Positions 50,034 through 58,302 of a stretch of 64,000 nucleotides of DNA are shown here, piece by piece (the stretch's first letter is position 1; each line of letters starts with the position of its first letter). The notes beneath the pieces were generated by a model. The model saw only the letters and a program-made list of their open reading frames with translations, was not told where the DNA came from and did no database searches. The DNA is from Streptomyces zaomyceticus (lineage in GTDB: Bacteria; Actinomycetota; Actinomycetes; Streptomycetales; Streptomycetaceae): positions 1-64,000 of the forward strand of contig NZ_BNBZ01000034.1 of the NCBI RefSeq assembly GCF_014656215.1, in the 5' to 3' direction. The translations under genes were made by a program, and so were the position numbers.

Positions 50034-50690
50034 TCAGCGGGCCGCGGCCGTCACCAGCTCCGCCACCAGTTCCGCCGCCCCGTCCAGGACCGCCCGTTCC
50101 TCCTCCGTCAGATGAGGGTCCTGCGCCCGTCGGGCCCGTGCCGTGCCGATATGGGGGAGGACCGGGGTGTCGGTGGCCGACAGGAGCGCGGCCAGGGCCT
50201 CCCGCGCCCCCGGGGCGTACGGGCCGGGGGAGAGCGCGACCTCCGCGAGGAGCAGCGCCGACATCGCGTGGTCCAGGCCCGGCGGGTGCCCCTCCTCCGC
50301 CGTCTCCCAGTCGATGACGACGGGCCCCCGGTCCGTGAGGACCACGTTCCCCGGGTGCAGGTCCAGGTGCGAGGGCGGCGCTCCCGGCAGCGCGTGCAGT
50401 CCGGCCAGGAGTTCGGCGATCAGCGCGCCCGCCGGCCCCGGTTCGTACGTGCCGGCGATCAGGGCGTCCAGGAGCGTCGGTCCCGTGAGGCGCTCCATCA
50501 CCAGGTCCGGGCCCTCCGCACGGCGTACCGCCGGAACCGGGTAGCCCTGCTCCGCCAGCCGGATCATGAGCTTCCCCTCGCGGGTCGTGTCGCCGCCGTC
50601 CCGGCACCGTCGCAGAACCCACCGCGCGTCCCCGGGCAGCGCGTACACGTCCGCCGTCCGGCCCCGTCCGACGATCTCCAACTCGTCCAT
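50034..50690 (-). CDS. Aminoglycoside-phosphotransferase-like kinase
   Basis: About 218 residues of the APH/choline-kinase fold. It has a short N-lobe (VGRGRTADVYALPGDARWVLRRC), then the catalytic loop SHLDLHPGNVVL with the conserved Asp and Asn, and the metal motif VVIDWETAEEG. The length is short for antibiotic kinases; such small-molecule kinases are common housekeeping or unknown-function genes. ATG 50690 is preferred (MDELEIVGRG); an upstream ATG at 50732 adds a Gly-rich lead. No resistance should be inferred. Confidence 0.87.
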   Translation of the reverse strand: MDELEIVGRGRTADVYALPGDARWVLRRCRDGGDTTREGKLMIRLAEQGYPVPAVRRAEGPDLVMERLTGPTLLDALIAGTYEPGPAGALIAELLAGLHALPGAPPSHLDLHPGNVVLTDRGPVVIDWETAEEGHPPGLDHAMSALLLAEVALSPGPYAPGAREALAALLSATDTPVLPHIGTARARRAQDPHLTEEERAVLDGAAELVAELVTAAAR

Positions 50691-50841
50691 CCCACCGATC
50701 CCTTGACCACCGCGGTTCCCCTTCGTGTCCACTCCTTCACGGGTTGGTCACGGAAAGACCCAGTATCCCTGCCACTGACGACCACGGAGCGGTACCGTCC
50801 TGTTCGGCAGCACTCAGGGGAATGACCGGGGGGTCGGCAAG

Positions 50842-51933
50842 GTGAGCGCTTTCCGTATGCGGATCGTGAGGCCGGGGGGGCTGAGCGAGCGCGAGATCGA
50901 GGCCTGGCGGGAGCTGCGCGTCAAAGCCGGCGGGCCCGCGAACCCCTTCATGGAGCCGGAGTTCACCCGCGCGGTGGCCGAGGTGCGCCCCCGGTCGAGG
51001 GTCGCCGTGTGGTGGGAGGACGACGAGCCGGTCGGCTTCTTCCCGTTCGAGAAGGGTCCGCTCGGCCGGGGCCGCGCCATCGGCTACGGGGTCTCCGACA
51101 GTCAGGGCGCCGTCCTGCGGCCCGGACTGCGGCCGGGCGCACGGGCGTTGCTGCGGGCCTGCGGTCTCACCGTCTGGGAGTTCGACAACCTGGAGGACGG
51201 GCAGCCCGTCTTCGAGGGCGCGGCGGCCGAGTCCTTCGCCTCGCCCGTGATCGACGTCGGCGAGGGGTACGCGGCCTACGAGGCCCTGCTGCGGGCCCAG
51301 TCGCCCAAGTTCCTCAAGACCACCCTCGCCAAGGAGCGCAGACTCGGGCGGCAGGCCGACGGGGAGGTGCGGTTCGTCTTCGACGAGCGCGATCCGGCCG
51401 CCCTGGACACCCTCATGGAGTGGAAGTCCGCCCAGTACCGCAGGACCGGGCGGGGCGACCGCTTCGCCCAGGGATGGATCACCGGGCTGGTCCGCCACCT
51501 CCACGAACTCCGCACGCCCGGCTGCTCCGGAGTGCTGTCCGTGCTCTACGTGGGGGACCGGCCGATCGCCGCGCACTTCGGGCTGCGGTCGGCGACCGTG
51601 CTGTCCTGCTGGTTCCCCGCGTACGACCCCGAGTTCGCGAAGTACTCGCCGGGCCTCGTCCTCCACCTGCGGATGGCGGAGGCCGCGGCCGCCGCCGGGA
51701 TCGGGATGCTCGACCTGGGGCGCGGCGCCGCCGAGTACAAGGACTCCCTGAAGACGGGGGAGTCGACGGTCTACGAGGGTGCCGTCGTCCGCCCGGGAGC
51801 GCTGGGCGCCCTGCACTGGCTGCGGCGGGAGCCCCCGCTGCGGGTGCACCGCTTCATCCGGACCCGCCCGGCCCTCGCGGCCCGGGGGCGCGCCGCCCTC
51901 AACACGCTGGCCCGCCTGCGGGGACACCGTTAG
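50842..51933 (+). CDS. CelD/BcsL-FemAB-like acyltransferase
   Basis: About 363 residues with a GNAT-like acyltransferase core (Acetyltransf_6). N-terminal block WRELRVKAGGPANPFMEPEFTRAVAEVRP, VAVWWEDDEPVGFFPFEK; C-terminal block LYVGDRPIAAHFGLRSATVLSCWFPAYDPEFAKYSPGLVLHLRMAEAAAAAGIGMLDLGRGAAEYKDSLK. Proteins of this type accompany exopolysaccharide genes and acylate or peptidylate the product. GTG 50842 follows GGCAAG. It opens the surface-polysaccharide region and lies upstream of a GT2 gene by 190 bases without a gene between. Confidence 0.9.
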   Translation: MSAFRMRIVRPGGLSEREIEAWRELRVKAGGPANPFMEPEFTRAVAEVRPRSRVAVWWEDDEPVGFFPFEKGPLGRGRAIGYGVSDSQGAVLRPGLRPGARALLRACGLTVWEFDNLEDGQPVFEGAAAESFASPVIDVGEGYAAYEALLRAQSPKFLKTTLAKERRLGRQADGEVRFVFDERDPAALDTLMEWKSAQYRRTGRGDRFAQGWITGLVRHLHELRTPGCSGVLSVLYVGDRPIAAHFGLRSATVLSCWFPAYDPEFAKYSPGLVLHLRMAEAAAAAGIGMLDLGRGAAEYKDSLKTGESTVYEGAVVRPGALGALHWLRREPPLRVHRFIRTRPALAARGRAALNTLARLRGHR

Positions 51934-52122
51934 CCACCCCGCGGTGCCGGCACCCGCGCCGGTGACCGGGCGCGTACTCCTCGGGCGGGTGCCCGCGCCG
52001 CCGGTTCGCCCGGGTGACCTCGCCGGCCGTCCACCGGCCCGGTCCGCACCCGCCACGCCGGCCCCTCAGGGGCCCGCCCCGTCCGCAGCGCCCACCCTCG
52101 TACGTCTCTGGGGAGACCCCCG

Positions 52123-53523
52123 ATGAGCAGCACCCCCGCCCCCCGGCCCCTCTCGGTCGCCGAGCTCGATCTCGACGCGCCCGACGGACCCGTCCTCGGC
52201 TTCCGGCCCGCGCCCGGCGGACCGGACGTCGTGCCCGGTGACGTCTACGCGCTCGTACGGCTCCGGGGCCGGCCCGCGGCCACCGTCGTCGGCACCGTCG
52301 CCGAGGGCGAGGACCCCGCCGAGGTGCTCGCCGCCCTCGCCCGGCGCCGGCTCTCGGAGACCGCGAAGGCGCCCCGCACCGACGCCGAGCGCCGCGCCGA
52401 GCGCCCGGCCTCCGCCGGGCGGGAGGACGGTCGAACGGAGGGCCGCACGGAGGGCCGCGCGGACGGTCGTGCGCCGGCCGGGACGCCCGCCGCTCCGCGT
52501 ACCTCCGTCGTCGTCGCCACCCGCGAGCGGCCCGAGCAGCTCGCCCGCGCCCTCGACTCGCTCCTCGCCCAGGACCACCCGGACTTCGAGCTGATCGTCG
52601 TCGACAACGCGCCCCGCACCTCCGGCACCCATGCGCTCGTCACCCGCGCGTACACCGACCGCGTCCGGTACGTCCGCGAGGACACCCCCGGGCTCGCCAC
52701 CGCGCACAACACCGGCCTCGCCGCCGCCGAGGGCGCCGTCGTCGCCTTCACCGACGACGACGTGATCGCCGACCCGCACTGGCTGACCGCCCTCACCGAG
52801 CCCTTCGCCGCCGACCCGGGCCTCGGCTGCGTGACCGGGCTGATCCTTCCCGCCCGGCTCCGCACCCCCGCCCAGATCCTGCTGGAGTCGCACGGCGGCT
52901 TCGCCAAGGGCTTCGCCCCCCGCGTCTACGACCCGGCACACCCGCCCGCCGACGAGCCGCTCTTCCCCTTCACCGCCGGCAGCTTCGGATCCGGCGCCAA
53001 CATGGCCTTCCGGGCGGCGGCCCTCCGGCAGGCCGGCGGCTTCGACCCGGCGACCGGCACCGGGACCGCGGCGAAGGGCGGCGACGACCTGTACGCCTTC
53101 GTCGCCGTCCTCGCCGCCGGCTTCCGCCTCCGCTACACCTCGCAGGCGCTCGTCTGGCACCACCACCGCGACACCTGGCAGGACCTGCGGAACCAGGCGT
53201 ACGGCTACGGGGCCGGACTCACCGCGTACCTCACCGCGACCCTGGTCCGCAGCCCCCGTCTGCTGCCCGCCCTGCTCACCCGGCTGCCGCGCGGCCTCGC
53301 CCACGCCCGGACCATCACCGCCCGGCGCGGGGACGGGGACGGCGGCGGGGACGGCGTGCCCGGGGAGCACGGCACCCAGCAGCACCCCTGGCCCCGAAGC
53401 CTCTCCCGACTGGAGCGACGCGGCATGCTCTACGGCCCGATCGGATACGCCAAGGCCCGCTCCGCGGCGCGGGCCGCGGCACGCGGACAGGCCCGGCGCG
53501 GGAAGGGAGCCACGGCCCGGTGA
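52123..53523 (+). CDS. Family-2 glycosyltransferase
   Basis: About 466 residues. The first 125 residues form a non-catalytic region, including a repeated GRTEGRTEGRADGRA segment. The GT-A domain follows: SVVVATRERPEQLARALDSLLAQDHPDFELIVVDNAPRT, AFTDDDVIADPHWL (metal motif), AGSFGSGANMAFRAAALRQAGGFDP, and KGGDDLYAFVAVLAAGF. No membrane helix is clear. It should transfer a sugar to a lipid or polysaccharide acceptor. GGGGAG precedes ATG 52123. The stop overlaps the deacetylase start (GTGA), so both are co-translated. Confidence 0.9.
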   Translation: MSSTPAPRPLSVAELDLDAPDGPVLGFRPAPGGPDVVPGDVYALVRLRGRPAATVVGTVAEGEDPAEVLAALARRRLSETAKAPRTDAERRAERPASAGREDGRTEGRTEGRADGRAPAGTPAAPRTSVVVATRERPEQLARALDSLLAQDHPDFELIVVDNAPRTSGTHALVTRAYTDRVRYVREDTPGLATAHNTGLAAAEGAVVAFTDDDVIADPHWLTALTEPFAADPGLGCVTGLILPARLRTPAQILLESHGGFAKGFAPRVYDPAHPPADEPLFPFTAGSFGSGANMAFRAAALRQAGGFDPATGTGTAAKGGDDLYAFVAVLAAGFRLRYTSQALVWHHHRDTWQDLRNQAYGYGAGLTAYLTATLVRSPRLLPALLTRLPRGLAHARTITARRGDGDGGGDGVPGEHGTQQHPWPRSLSRLERRGMLYGPIGYAKARSAARAAARGQARRGKGATAR

Positions 53524-54329
53524 CGCACGCACCCGTCCCCACCCGGATACCCGTCCTCCTCTACCACGCCGTGATGGAGGACCCTCCGGACTGGATCGCC
53601 GAATTCACCGTCTCGCCCAAGGAGTTCGCCTCCCAGCTCGACGCGATCGTCGGCTGCGGCCGTACCGCGATCACCGTCGGCACCCTCGCCGCGCACTTCG
53701 CCGACGGCACCCCGCTGCCGCCCCGCCCGGTCGTCCTCACCTTCGACGACGGCTTCGCCGATCTCGTCGGGCCGACCGCCGAGGCCCTCGCCTCCCGCGA
53801 ACTGCCCTCCACCGCCTACCTCACCACGGGTGCCATCACCCCCGGCCGGCCCTGTCTGCTGCCGCCCGCGCCGATGATGACCCTCGCGCAGGCGCCGCTG
53901 CTCGAGCAGTACGGGATGGAGGTCGGCGCGCACACCGTCACCCATCCCCAGCTCGACACCCTCGTGCCGCGGGCCCTGCGCCGCGAACTGCGCGAGTCGA
54001 AGCTGGTCCTGGAGGACGTCCTCGGGCACGAGGTGCTGCATCTCGCCTACCCGCACGGCTACAACAGCCCGGCCGTCCGGCGGGCCGCCGCGGCAGCTGG
54101 GTACACCTCGGCCGTCGCCGTCCGGCACGCGCTCAGCTCCGGGACCGACGAGATCTACCGCATCTCCCGGCTCATCCTCCGGCGCGGGCACACCGTCGCC
54201 GACGTCGAGCGGTGGATGGAGGGGCGGGGTGCGAAGGCGGCGCCGTTCCCGGACTCGCTGCCGACGGTGGGCTGGCGGATGTACCGCAGGGCCCGCGCCC
54301 TGCTCAGGGGACCCGAGTTCGCCGGCTGA
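53520..54329 (+). CDS. Polysaccharide deacetylase (CE4)
   Basis: About 269 residues with the NodB fold. Motif 1 is VLTFDDGFAD, motif 2 is GAHTVTHPQLDTL (His ligands), and motif 3 is LAYPHGYNSPAVRRAAAAAG. It removes N-acetyl groups from a GlcNAc-containing polymer. There is no signal peptide, so it may act on a lipid-linked intermediate in the cytoplasm. The GTG start overlaps the GT2 stop. The DDG metal site and both His are present, so it should be active. Confidence 0.92.
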   Translation: MTHAPVPTRIPVLLYHAVMEDPPDWIAEFTVSPKEFASQLDAIVGCGRTAITVGTLAAHFADGTPLPPRPVVLTFDDGFADLVGPTAEALASRELPSTAYLTTGAITPGRPCLLPPAPMMTLAQAPLLEQYGMEVGAHTVTHPQLDTLVPRALRRELRESKLVLEDVLGHEVLHLAYPHGYNSPAVRRAAAAAGYTSAVAVRHALSSGTDEIYRISRLILRRGHTVADVERWMEGRGAKAAPFPDSLPTVGWRMYRRARALLRGPEFAG

Positions 54330-54395
54330 CCGGCGGACCGTCCGAAGATCGACAACTCCGGCGATCCGTCCGAGAGTTGAAAGCCCGAACAAAAC

Positions 54396-54417
54396 CGAAG
54401 TACCTTCCTGTACTTCG
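54396..54417. promoter_or_regulatory. Perfect 8-bp inverted repeat before the membrane protein gene
   Basis: CGAAGTAC-N6-GTACTTCG lies 32 bases before the GTG start at 54449. Its AT content and exact symmetry in GC-rich DNA suggest an operator. The CCGAACAAAACCGAAG patch just upstream is unusually AT-rich. Confidence 0.6.
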
Positions 54418-54448
54418 CCGAAGGGGACAGTTCGTGGGGGGAGAGGCC

Positions 54449-56638
54449 GTGCAGCGTCAGGGGCCCGCACCGGTGACCGGGAGCGGCGTGCCGCCGCAGT
54501 CCCCTGCCACGGACCGGGAGGCGGAAGAGGCCGGGACGGCGGACAACCGTCCCGAGGAGAGGGAAGCGGAGCGGAGGGAAGCACCGACGGGGGAAGCACC
54601 GACGGGGGAAGCGGCGGCGGGGGAATCGGTCGGACCCGAGGCCGGGAAGTCCGCGTCCGCGATACCCGAGGCCGGGAAGCCCGCGTCGGCGATACCCGAG
54701 TTCAGGAAGCCGTCGCCCGCGATATCCGAGGCCGGCAAGCCCGCGCCTACGACAGCCCCGGCCGAGGCGCCCGCACCCGCCGGCCCCGAGGCCGGGACGC
54801 CCGCACCCGTCGGGTCCGCGTCCCGGCCCGTCCGGCGCGGTCGCCTCACCGCCGCCCTGCGCTCCCCCGACGCGCTCAACCTCGTCCCCCTCCTCGTCGC
54901 CGCCGCCCTCTGGCTCTGGGCCCTGCCCGGGATCGACTTCCGGGACATCGAGGAATTCGGTCTCCTCGACCGTTTCCCGCTCACCTTCTACGCCGCCCTC
55001 ACCGTTCTGACCTGCGGATTCGTCCTCACCCTGCGGCGGGCGGGAACCGCCCCGCTCTGGCCCGCCACTTACTGCGCGGCCATGCTGGTCGCGCTCAAGG
55101 CGCCGCCCGCGATCCTCTACGACACCGTCCGCTACGCCTGGGCGTCCAAGCACGACGCGATCATCAGCAGGCTGCTCCACGAGGGCACCGTCCACCCCGG
55201 GCGCGAGCTCTCCGGCGGCATGGGCGCCTACGACCAGTGGCCCGGATTCTTCTCGCTCGACGCCGCTCTGGTCCGCGCCTTCGGCGTGGACGCCGCCGCC
55301 TCGTTCATCAACTGGGCCCCGGTCGCGCTCGGTCTGCTCACCGTCCCCGTCCTGATCCTCGTCTACCGCACCTTCAGCGACGACTGGCGTCTCGTGTGGA
55401 CCGGTGTGTGGATCTTCCAGCTGGCGAACTGGGTGGGCCAGGACTACCTGTCCCCGCAGGGCTTCTCGTACCTGCTGTACCTCACCGTCTTCGCCGTCGT
55501 CGTCCGGCACTTCGTGCTGCCCGGTTCGGCGGGGACGCTGCGCGACCGGGGGACGCTCGACCCGGCCGCCGCGGCCGTCCCGCCGCCCACGACGACCCGG
55601 CAGCGGGCGGTCGCCGTCCTCATCCTGCTGCCGGTCGTCGCCACCATCAACGCCAGCCACCAGCTCACCCCCGTGATGCTGTGCGCGACGCTCTTCGCGC
55701 TCTGCCTCACCCGCCGCTACCGCAACATCGGACTGCTCGTCACCTCCGGCGCCGTCATGCTGGTCTGGAACCTCACCATGGGCCGGGAGCTGTTCCTGGA
55801 CACCCTCGGCACCCTGCGTGAGAAGGCCGGCGACCTGCTCGGCAACTCCCGCCCCGGCTTCGCGGGCGACCCGACCGGCCCCGGACCGGAACTCGTCGGC
55901 AGCGCCAATGTGCTGATGGTGCTCGCCCTCGGCGGCCTCGCCGTCGCCGCCGTGCTCCTGCGCCGCAAGCTGGTCCGCAGCGCGCTGCCACTGGTGCTCG
56001 CCGCCGCCGCGCCGCTGCCGATGTTCGCCGTCAACGACTACGGCGGCGAGATGATCTTCCGGGTCTACCTCTTCGGACTGCCCGGCTCGGCCTTCTTCGC
56101 CGCCGCCGCGCTCGTCCCCGCCGCCGGGGCGGTGAGCCGCGGTGCCGTGATCGCCCGCCGCGCGACCGCCGTCGCCCTGCCCGTCACCCTCGTCGCCATG
56201 CTGGCCGGCTTCCTGCCCTCGTACTACGGCAAGGAGGGCATGCACTACGCGCCGCCCGGCGAGACCGCCCTCACCCGCCGCGCCTTCGACCGGGCGCCCG
56301 AGGGCGCCCTGATCCTCGCCGCGACGGGTGCCTTCCCCGACGCGTACTACCGCTACGACCACTACGAGCGCTGGTTCTTCACCGAGCAGGAGGTGGACGA
56401 GAACCTGCGGATGCTGAAGGACCCGGCCGGATACCTCGCCGGCGGCATCCCGGCGGACCGTCCCGCGTACGTGATCCTCACCCGCACCCAGGGCGAGGCC
56501 GTCATCGGCGAGGGCTACCTGCCGGAGGGCGGCTTCGACTCGCTCCGGGGGGCCCTGAAGCGCTCCCCGCTCTTCCAGGTCGTCGAGGAGAACACCTACG
56601 GGGTCGTCCTCCGCTACCGGCCCACCACCGGTGGCTGA
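54449..56638 (+). CDS. Large polytopic membrane protein of the polysaccharide region
   Basis: About 729 residues. The first 120 are a low-complexity lead: repeats of GEAPT and of AGKPASAIPE-type units, rich in Pro, Ala and Glu. Then come about ten membrane helices (LNLVPLLVAAALWLWALPG, FPLTFYAALTVLTCGFVLTL, AVAVLILLPVVATI and others), with EFGLLDRFPLTFYAALTVL reminiscent of GT-C sugar transferases. A C-terminal soluble domain contains YYRYDHYERWFFTEQEVDENLRMLKDPAGYL. GTG 54449 follows GGGGGAG. It is likely a membrane transferase or polymerase for a surface glycan. Family not recognised with certainty. Confidence 0.8.
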   Translation: MQRQGPAPVTGSGVPPQSPATDREAEEAGTADNRPEEREAERREAPTGEAPTGEAAAGESVGPEAGKSASAIPEAGKPASAIPEFRKPSPAISEAGKPAPTTAPAEAPAPAGPEAGTPAPVGSASRPVRRGRLTAALRSPDALNLVPLLVAAALWLWALPGIDFRDIEEFGLLDRFPLTFYAALTVLTCGFVLTLRRAGTAPLWPATYCAAMLVALKAPPAILYDTVRYAWASKHDAIISRLLHEGTVHPGRELSGGMGAYDQWPGFFSLDAALVRAFGVDAAASFINWAPVALGLLTVPVLILVYRTFSDDWRLVWTGVWIFQLANWVGQDYLSPQGFSYLLYLTVFAVVVRHFVLPGSAGTLRDRGTLDPAAAAVPPPTTTRQRAVAVLILLPVVATINASHQLTPVMLCATLFALCLTRRYRNIGLLVTSGAVMLVWNLTMGRELFLDTLGTLREKAGDLLGNSRPGFAGDPTGPGPELVGSANVLMVLALGGLAVAAVLLRRKLVRSALPLVLAAAAPLPMFAVNDYGGEMIFRVYLFGLPGSAFFAAAALVPAAGAVSRGAVIARRATAVALPVTLVAMLAGFLPSYYGKEGMHYAPPGETALTRRAFDRAPEGALILAATGAFPDAYYRYDHYERWFFTEQEVDENLRMLKDPAGYLAGGIPADRPAYVILTRTQGEAVIGEGYLPEGGFDSLRGALKRSPLFQVVEENTYGVVLRYRPTTGG

Positions 56639-56695
56639 GCCGCGCCCGCGTCCGGACACCGCAGGACCCCGAGAAGCACGAGGAGCAGCCACGCC

Positions 56696-57145
56696 ATGGC
56701 CCACCCACGCCTGACCCCGCGAGTCCAGCGCAGAGCCGCCCTCGCGGCCTCCGGATGGGTCGCCCTCGCGGCGACCGCCTTCCCCGGGGGTTCTCCGCTG
56801 CGCTGGATACCCGTCCTCGCCTTCGTCGCCCTCGCCCCGGGCCTGGCGCTGCTGCTCCCGCAGCCGCTCGGGCTGCGTCCGGGTGCCCGTCTGGAGGCCC
56901 TGGCGCTCGCCGCGCCCGTCAGCCTCTCCGTGGCCACCCTGGTGGCGACCACCCTGTTCCTGACGAAGGCCTTCTCGCTCACCTTCTTCCTGGTCGTCCT
57001 CGCCCTCTTCGTGAGCGTCGCCTCCACGCTGCCCGGAGTGCCGCTCCCGGCCGCGACCCGCGGTGCCGTGGAGCGCGACGGCGCCCGGAGCCCCCGATTC
57101 GAGATGCCGCTGTTCCGTCGACGAGGGACCGGTGGGGGCGGGTGA
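56696..57145 (+). CDS. Small membrane protein (hypothetical)
   Basis: About 149 residues with three or four hydrophobic segments (WVALAATAFPGGSPLRWIPVLAFVALAPGLALLLP, LEALALAAPVSLSVATLVATTLFLTKAFSLTFFLVVLALFVSV). It resembles the N-terminal part of DUF1616-like or O-antigen membrane proteins but is short. A hydrophilic tail rich in Arg and Gly ends in GGGG. The stop overlaps the GH26-like gene start (GTGA), so the two are translated together. Confidence 0.8.
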   Translation: MAHPRLTPRVQRRAALAASGWVALAATAFPGGSPLRWIPVLAFVALAPGLALLLPQPLGLRPGARLEALALAAPVSLSVATLVATTLFLTKAFSLTFFLVVLALFVSVASTLPGVPLPAATRGAVERDGARSPRFEMPLFRRRGTGGGG

Positions 57146-58203
57146 CCGGCCGCCACGGCAGGGGCGACCCCTGGACCCGCCTCGCGATCGCGCTCGCCGC
57201 CGTCGGCGCGCTGACCGCCGGCATCGGGGTCTGGTCGACCCTCACGGAGGACGACGGCCGCTGCACCCCCGACGCCCGTCTGGTCGCCCCCTGCGGGGCC
57301 TGGTGGGGCGCGTACATCCCGTACGACGAGGACAGTTCGCTCACCCGGCCCGTGTACGCCTTCGAGAAGAAGATCGGCCGCAAGCTCGACCTCGTCTACA
57401 CGTACCACGACATGTCGGGGAGCAAGGCCGACGGCGAACTGCTCACCCCCGACGAGCGGGAACTCGGCCGCGAGCGCCTGCTCATGCTGGCCTGGGAGTC
57501 CACGGTGTGGACCGAGAAGCACCACGCCAACTGGACCGAGAAGCAGCTCGGCTGGAAGAACATCGCCTCCGGGGCGTACGACACCTCCGTCATCGACCCG
57601 CAGGCCCGGCGGATCAAGGAGTACGGCAAGCGGGTCTTCTTCTCCTTCGACCAGGAGGCCGACTTCCGCATCCCCGAGGGCGCCGGCACCCCCGAGGAGT
57701 ACGTGGCCGCCTACCGCCACCTCCACGACCGCTTCGAGAAGCTGGGCGTCACCAACGTGGTGTGGGTGTGGACGGTCTCGGGCTACCTCGGCAACGCCGA
57801 CGCGATGAAGCGGCTCTACCCCGGGGACGCGTACGTCGACTGGATCGGCATGGACCAGTACAACTACTACCTCTGCCACAAGTCGCCCGACTGGCTCGAC
57901 TTCGAGAAGAGCCAGCGGCCCAGCTACGACTGGCTCCGGAAGAACATCTCCGCCGACAAGCCGATCATGCTCTCCGAGTTCTCCACCGCCCCCGACCCGA
58001 AGAGGCCCGAGCGGCAGCGCGACTGGTACACCGCGATCCCGAAGGTGGCGCCGACCCTGCCGGAGGCACGCGCGTACGTGCACTGGAACCGCGCGGTTCC
58101 CGGCCCCGGCTGCGACCTGACCATCGACGCGGGACCGGGGCTGGAGGGCTACCGGATCGCCGGCCGGGACCCGTACTTCCGGCAGGACGTGCCGGACCGC
58201 TGA
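57142..58203 (+). CDS. GH26-like glycoside hydrolase, membrane-anchored
   Basis: About 353 residues. An uncleaved anchor (RLAIALAAVGALTAGIGVWS) is followed by a TIM-barrel hydrolase: APCGAWWGAYIPYDEDSSLTRPVYAFEKKIGRKLDLVYTYHDMSG, VFFSFDQEADFR, TNVVWVWTVSGYLGNADAMKRLYPGDAYVDWIGMDQYNYY, and IMLSEFSTAPD. The acid-base Glu is probably in FDQEAD, and the nucleophile in LSEFS. The pattern matches GH26-type endo-mannanases or glucanases. With the surrounding biosynthesis genes it probably trims or releases the surface polymer. It would face outside. Confidence 0.87.
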   Translation: MTGRHGRGDPWTRLAIALAAVGALTAGIGVWSTLTEDDGRCTPDARLVAPCGAWWGAYIPYDEDSSLTRPVYAFEKKIGRKLDLVYTYHDMSGSKADGELLTPDERELGRERLLMLAWESTVWTEKHHANWTEKQLGWKNIASGAYDTSVIDPQARRIKEYGKRVFFSFDQEADFRIPEGAGTPEEYVAAYRHLHDRFEKLGVTNVVWVWTVSGYLGNADAMKRLYPGDAYVDWIGMDQYNYYLCHKSPDWLDFEKSQRPSYDWLRKNISADKPIMLSEFSTAPDPKRPERQRDWYTAIPKVAPTLPEARAYVHWNRAVPGPGCDLTIDAGPGLEGYRIAGRDPYFRQDVPDR

Positions 58204-58302
58204 CCCCTCGGCGTCCTGAACCGCCGACCCACCGGCCCGGACCGCCGACCCACCGGCCCCGACCGCCGACCCACCGGCCCGTGCCCGGGCGGACGGGCGG
58301 AC

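Noticed and set aside
50034..50690. Aminoglycoside-resistance gene
   Set aside because: The fold matches, but the protein is short and generic; nothing supports drug specificity.
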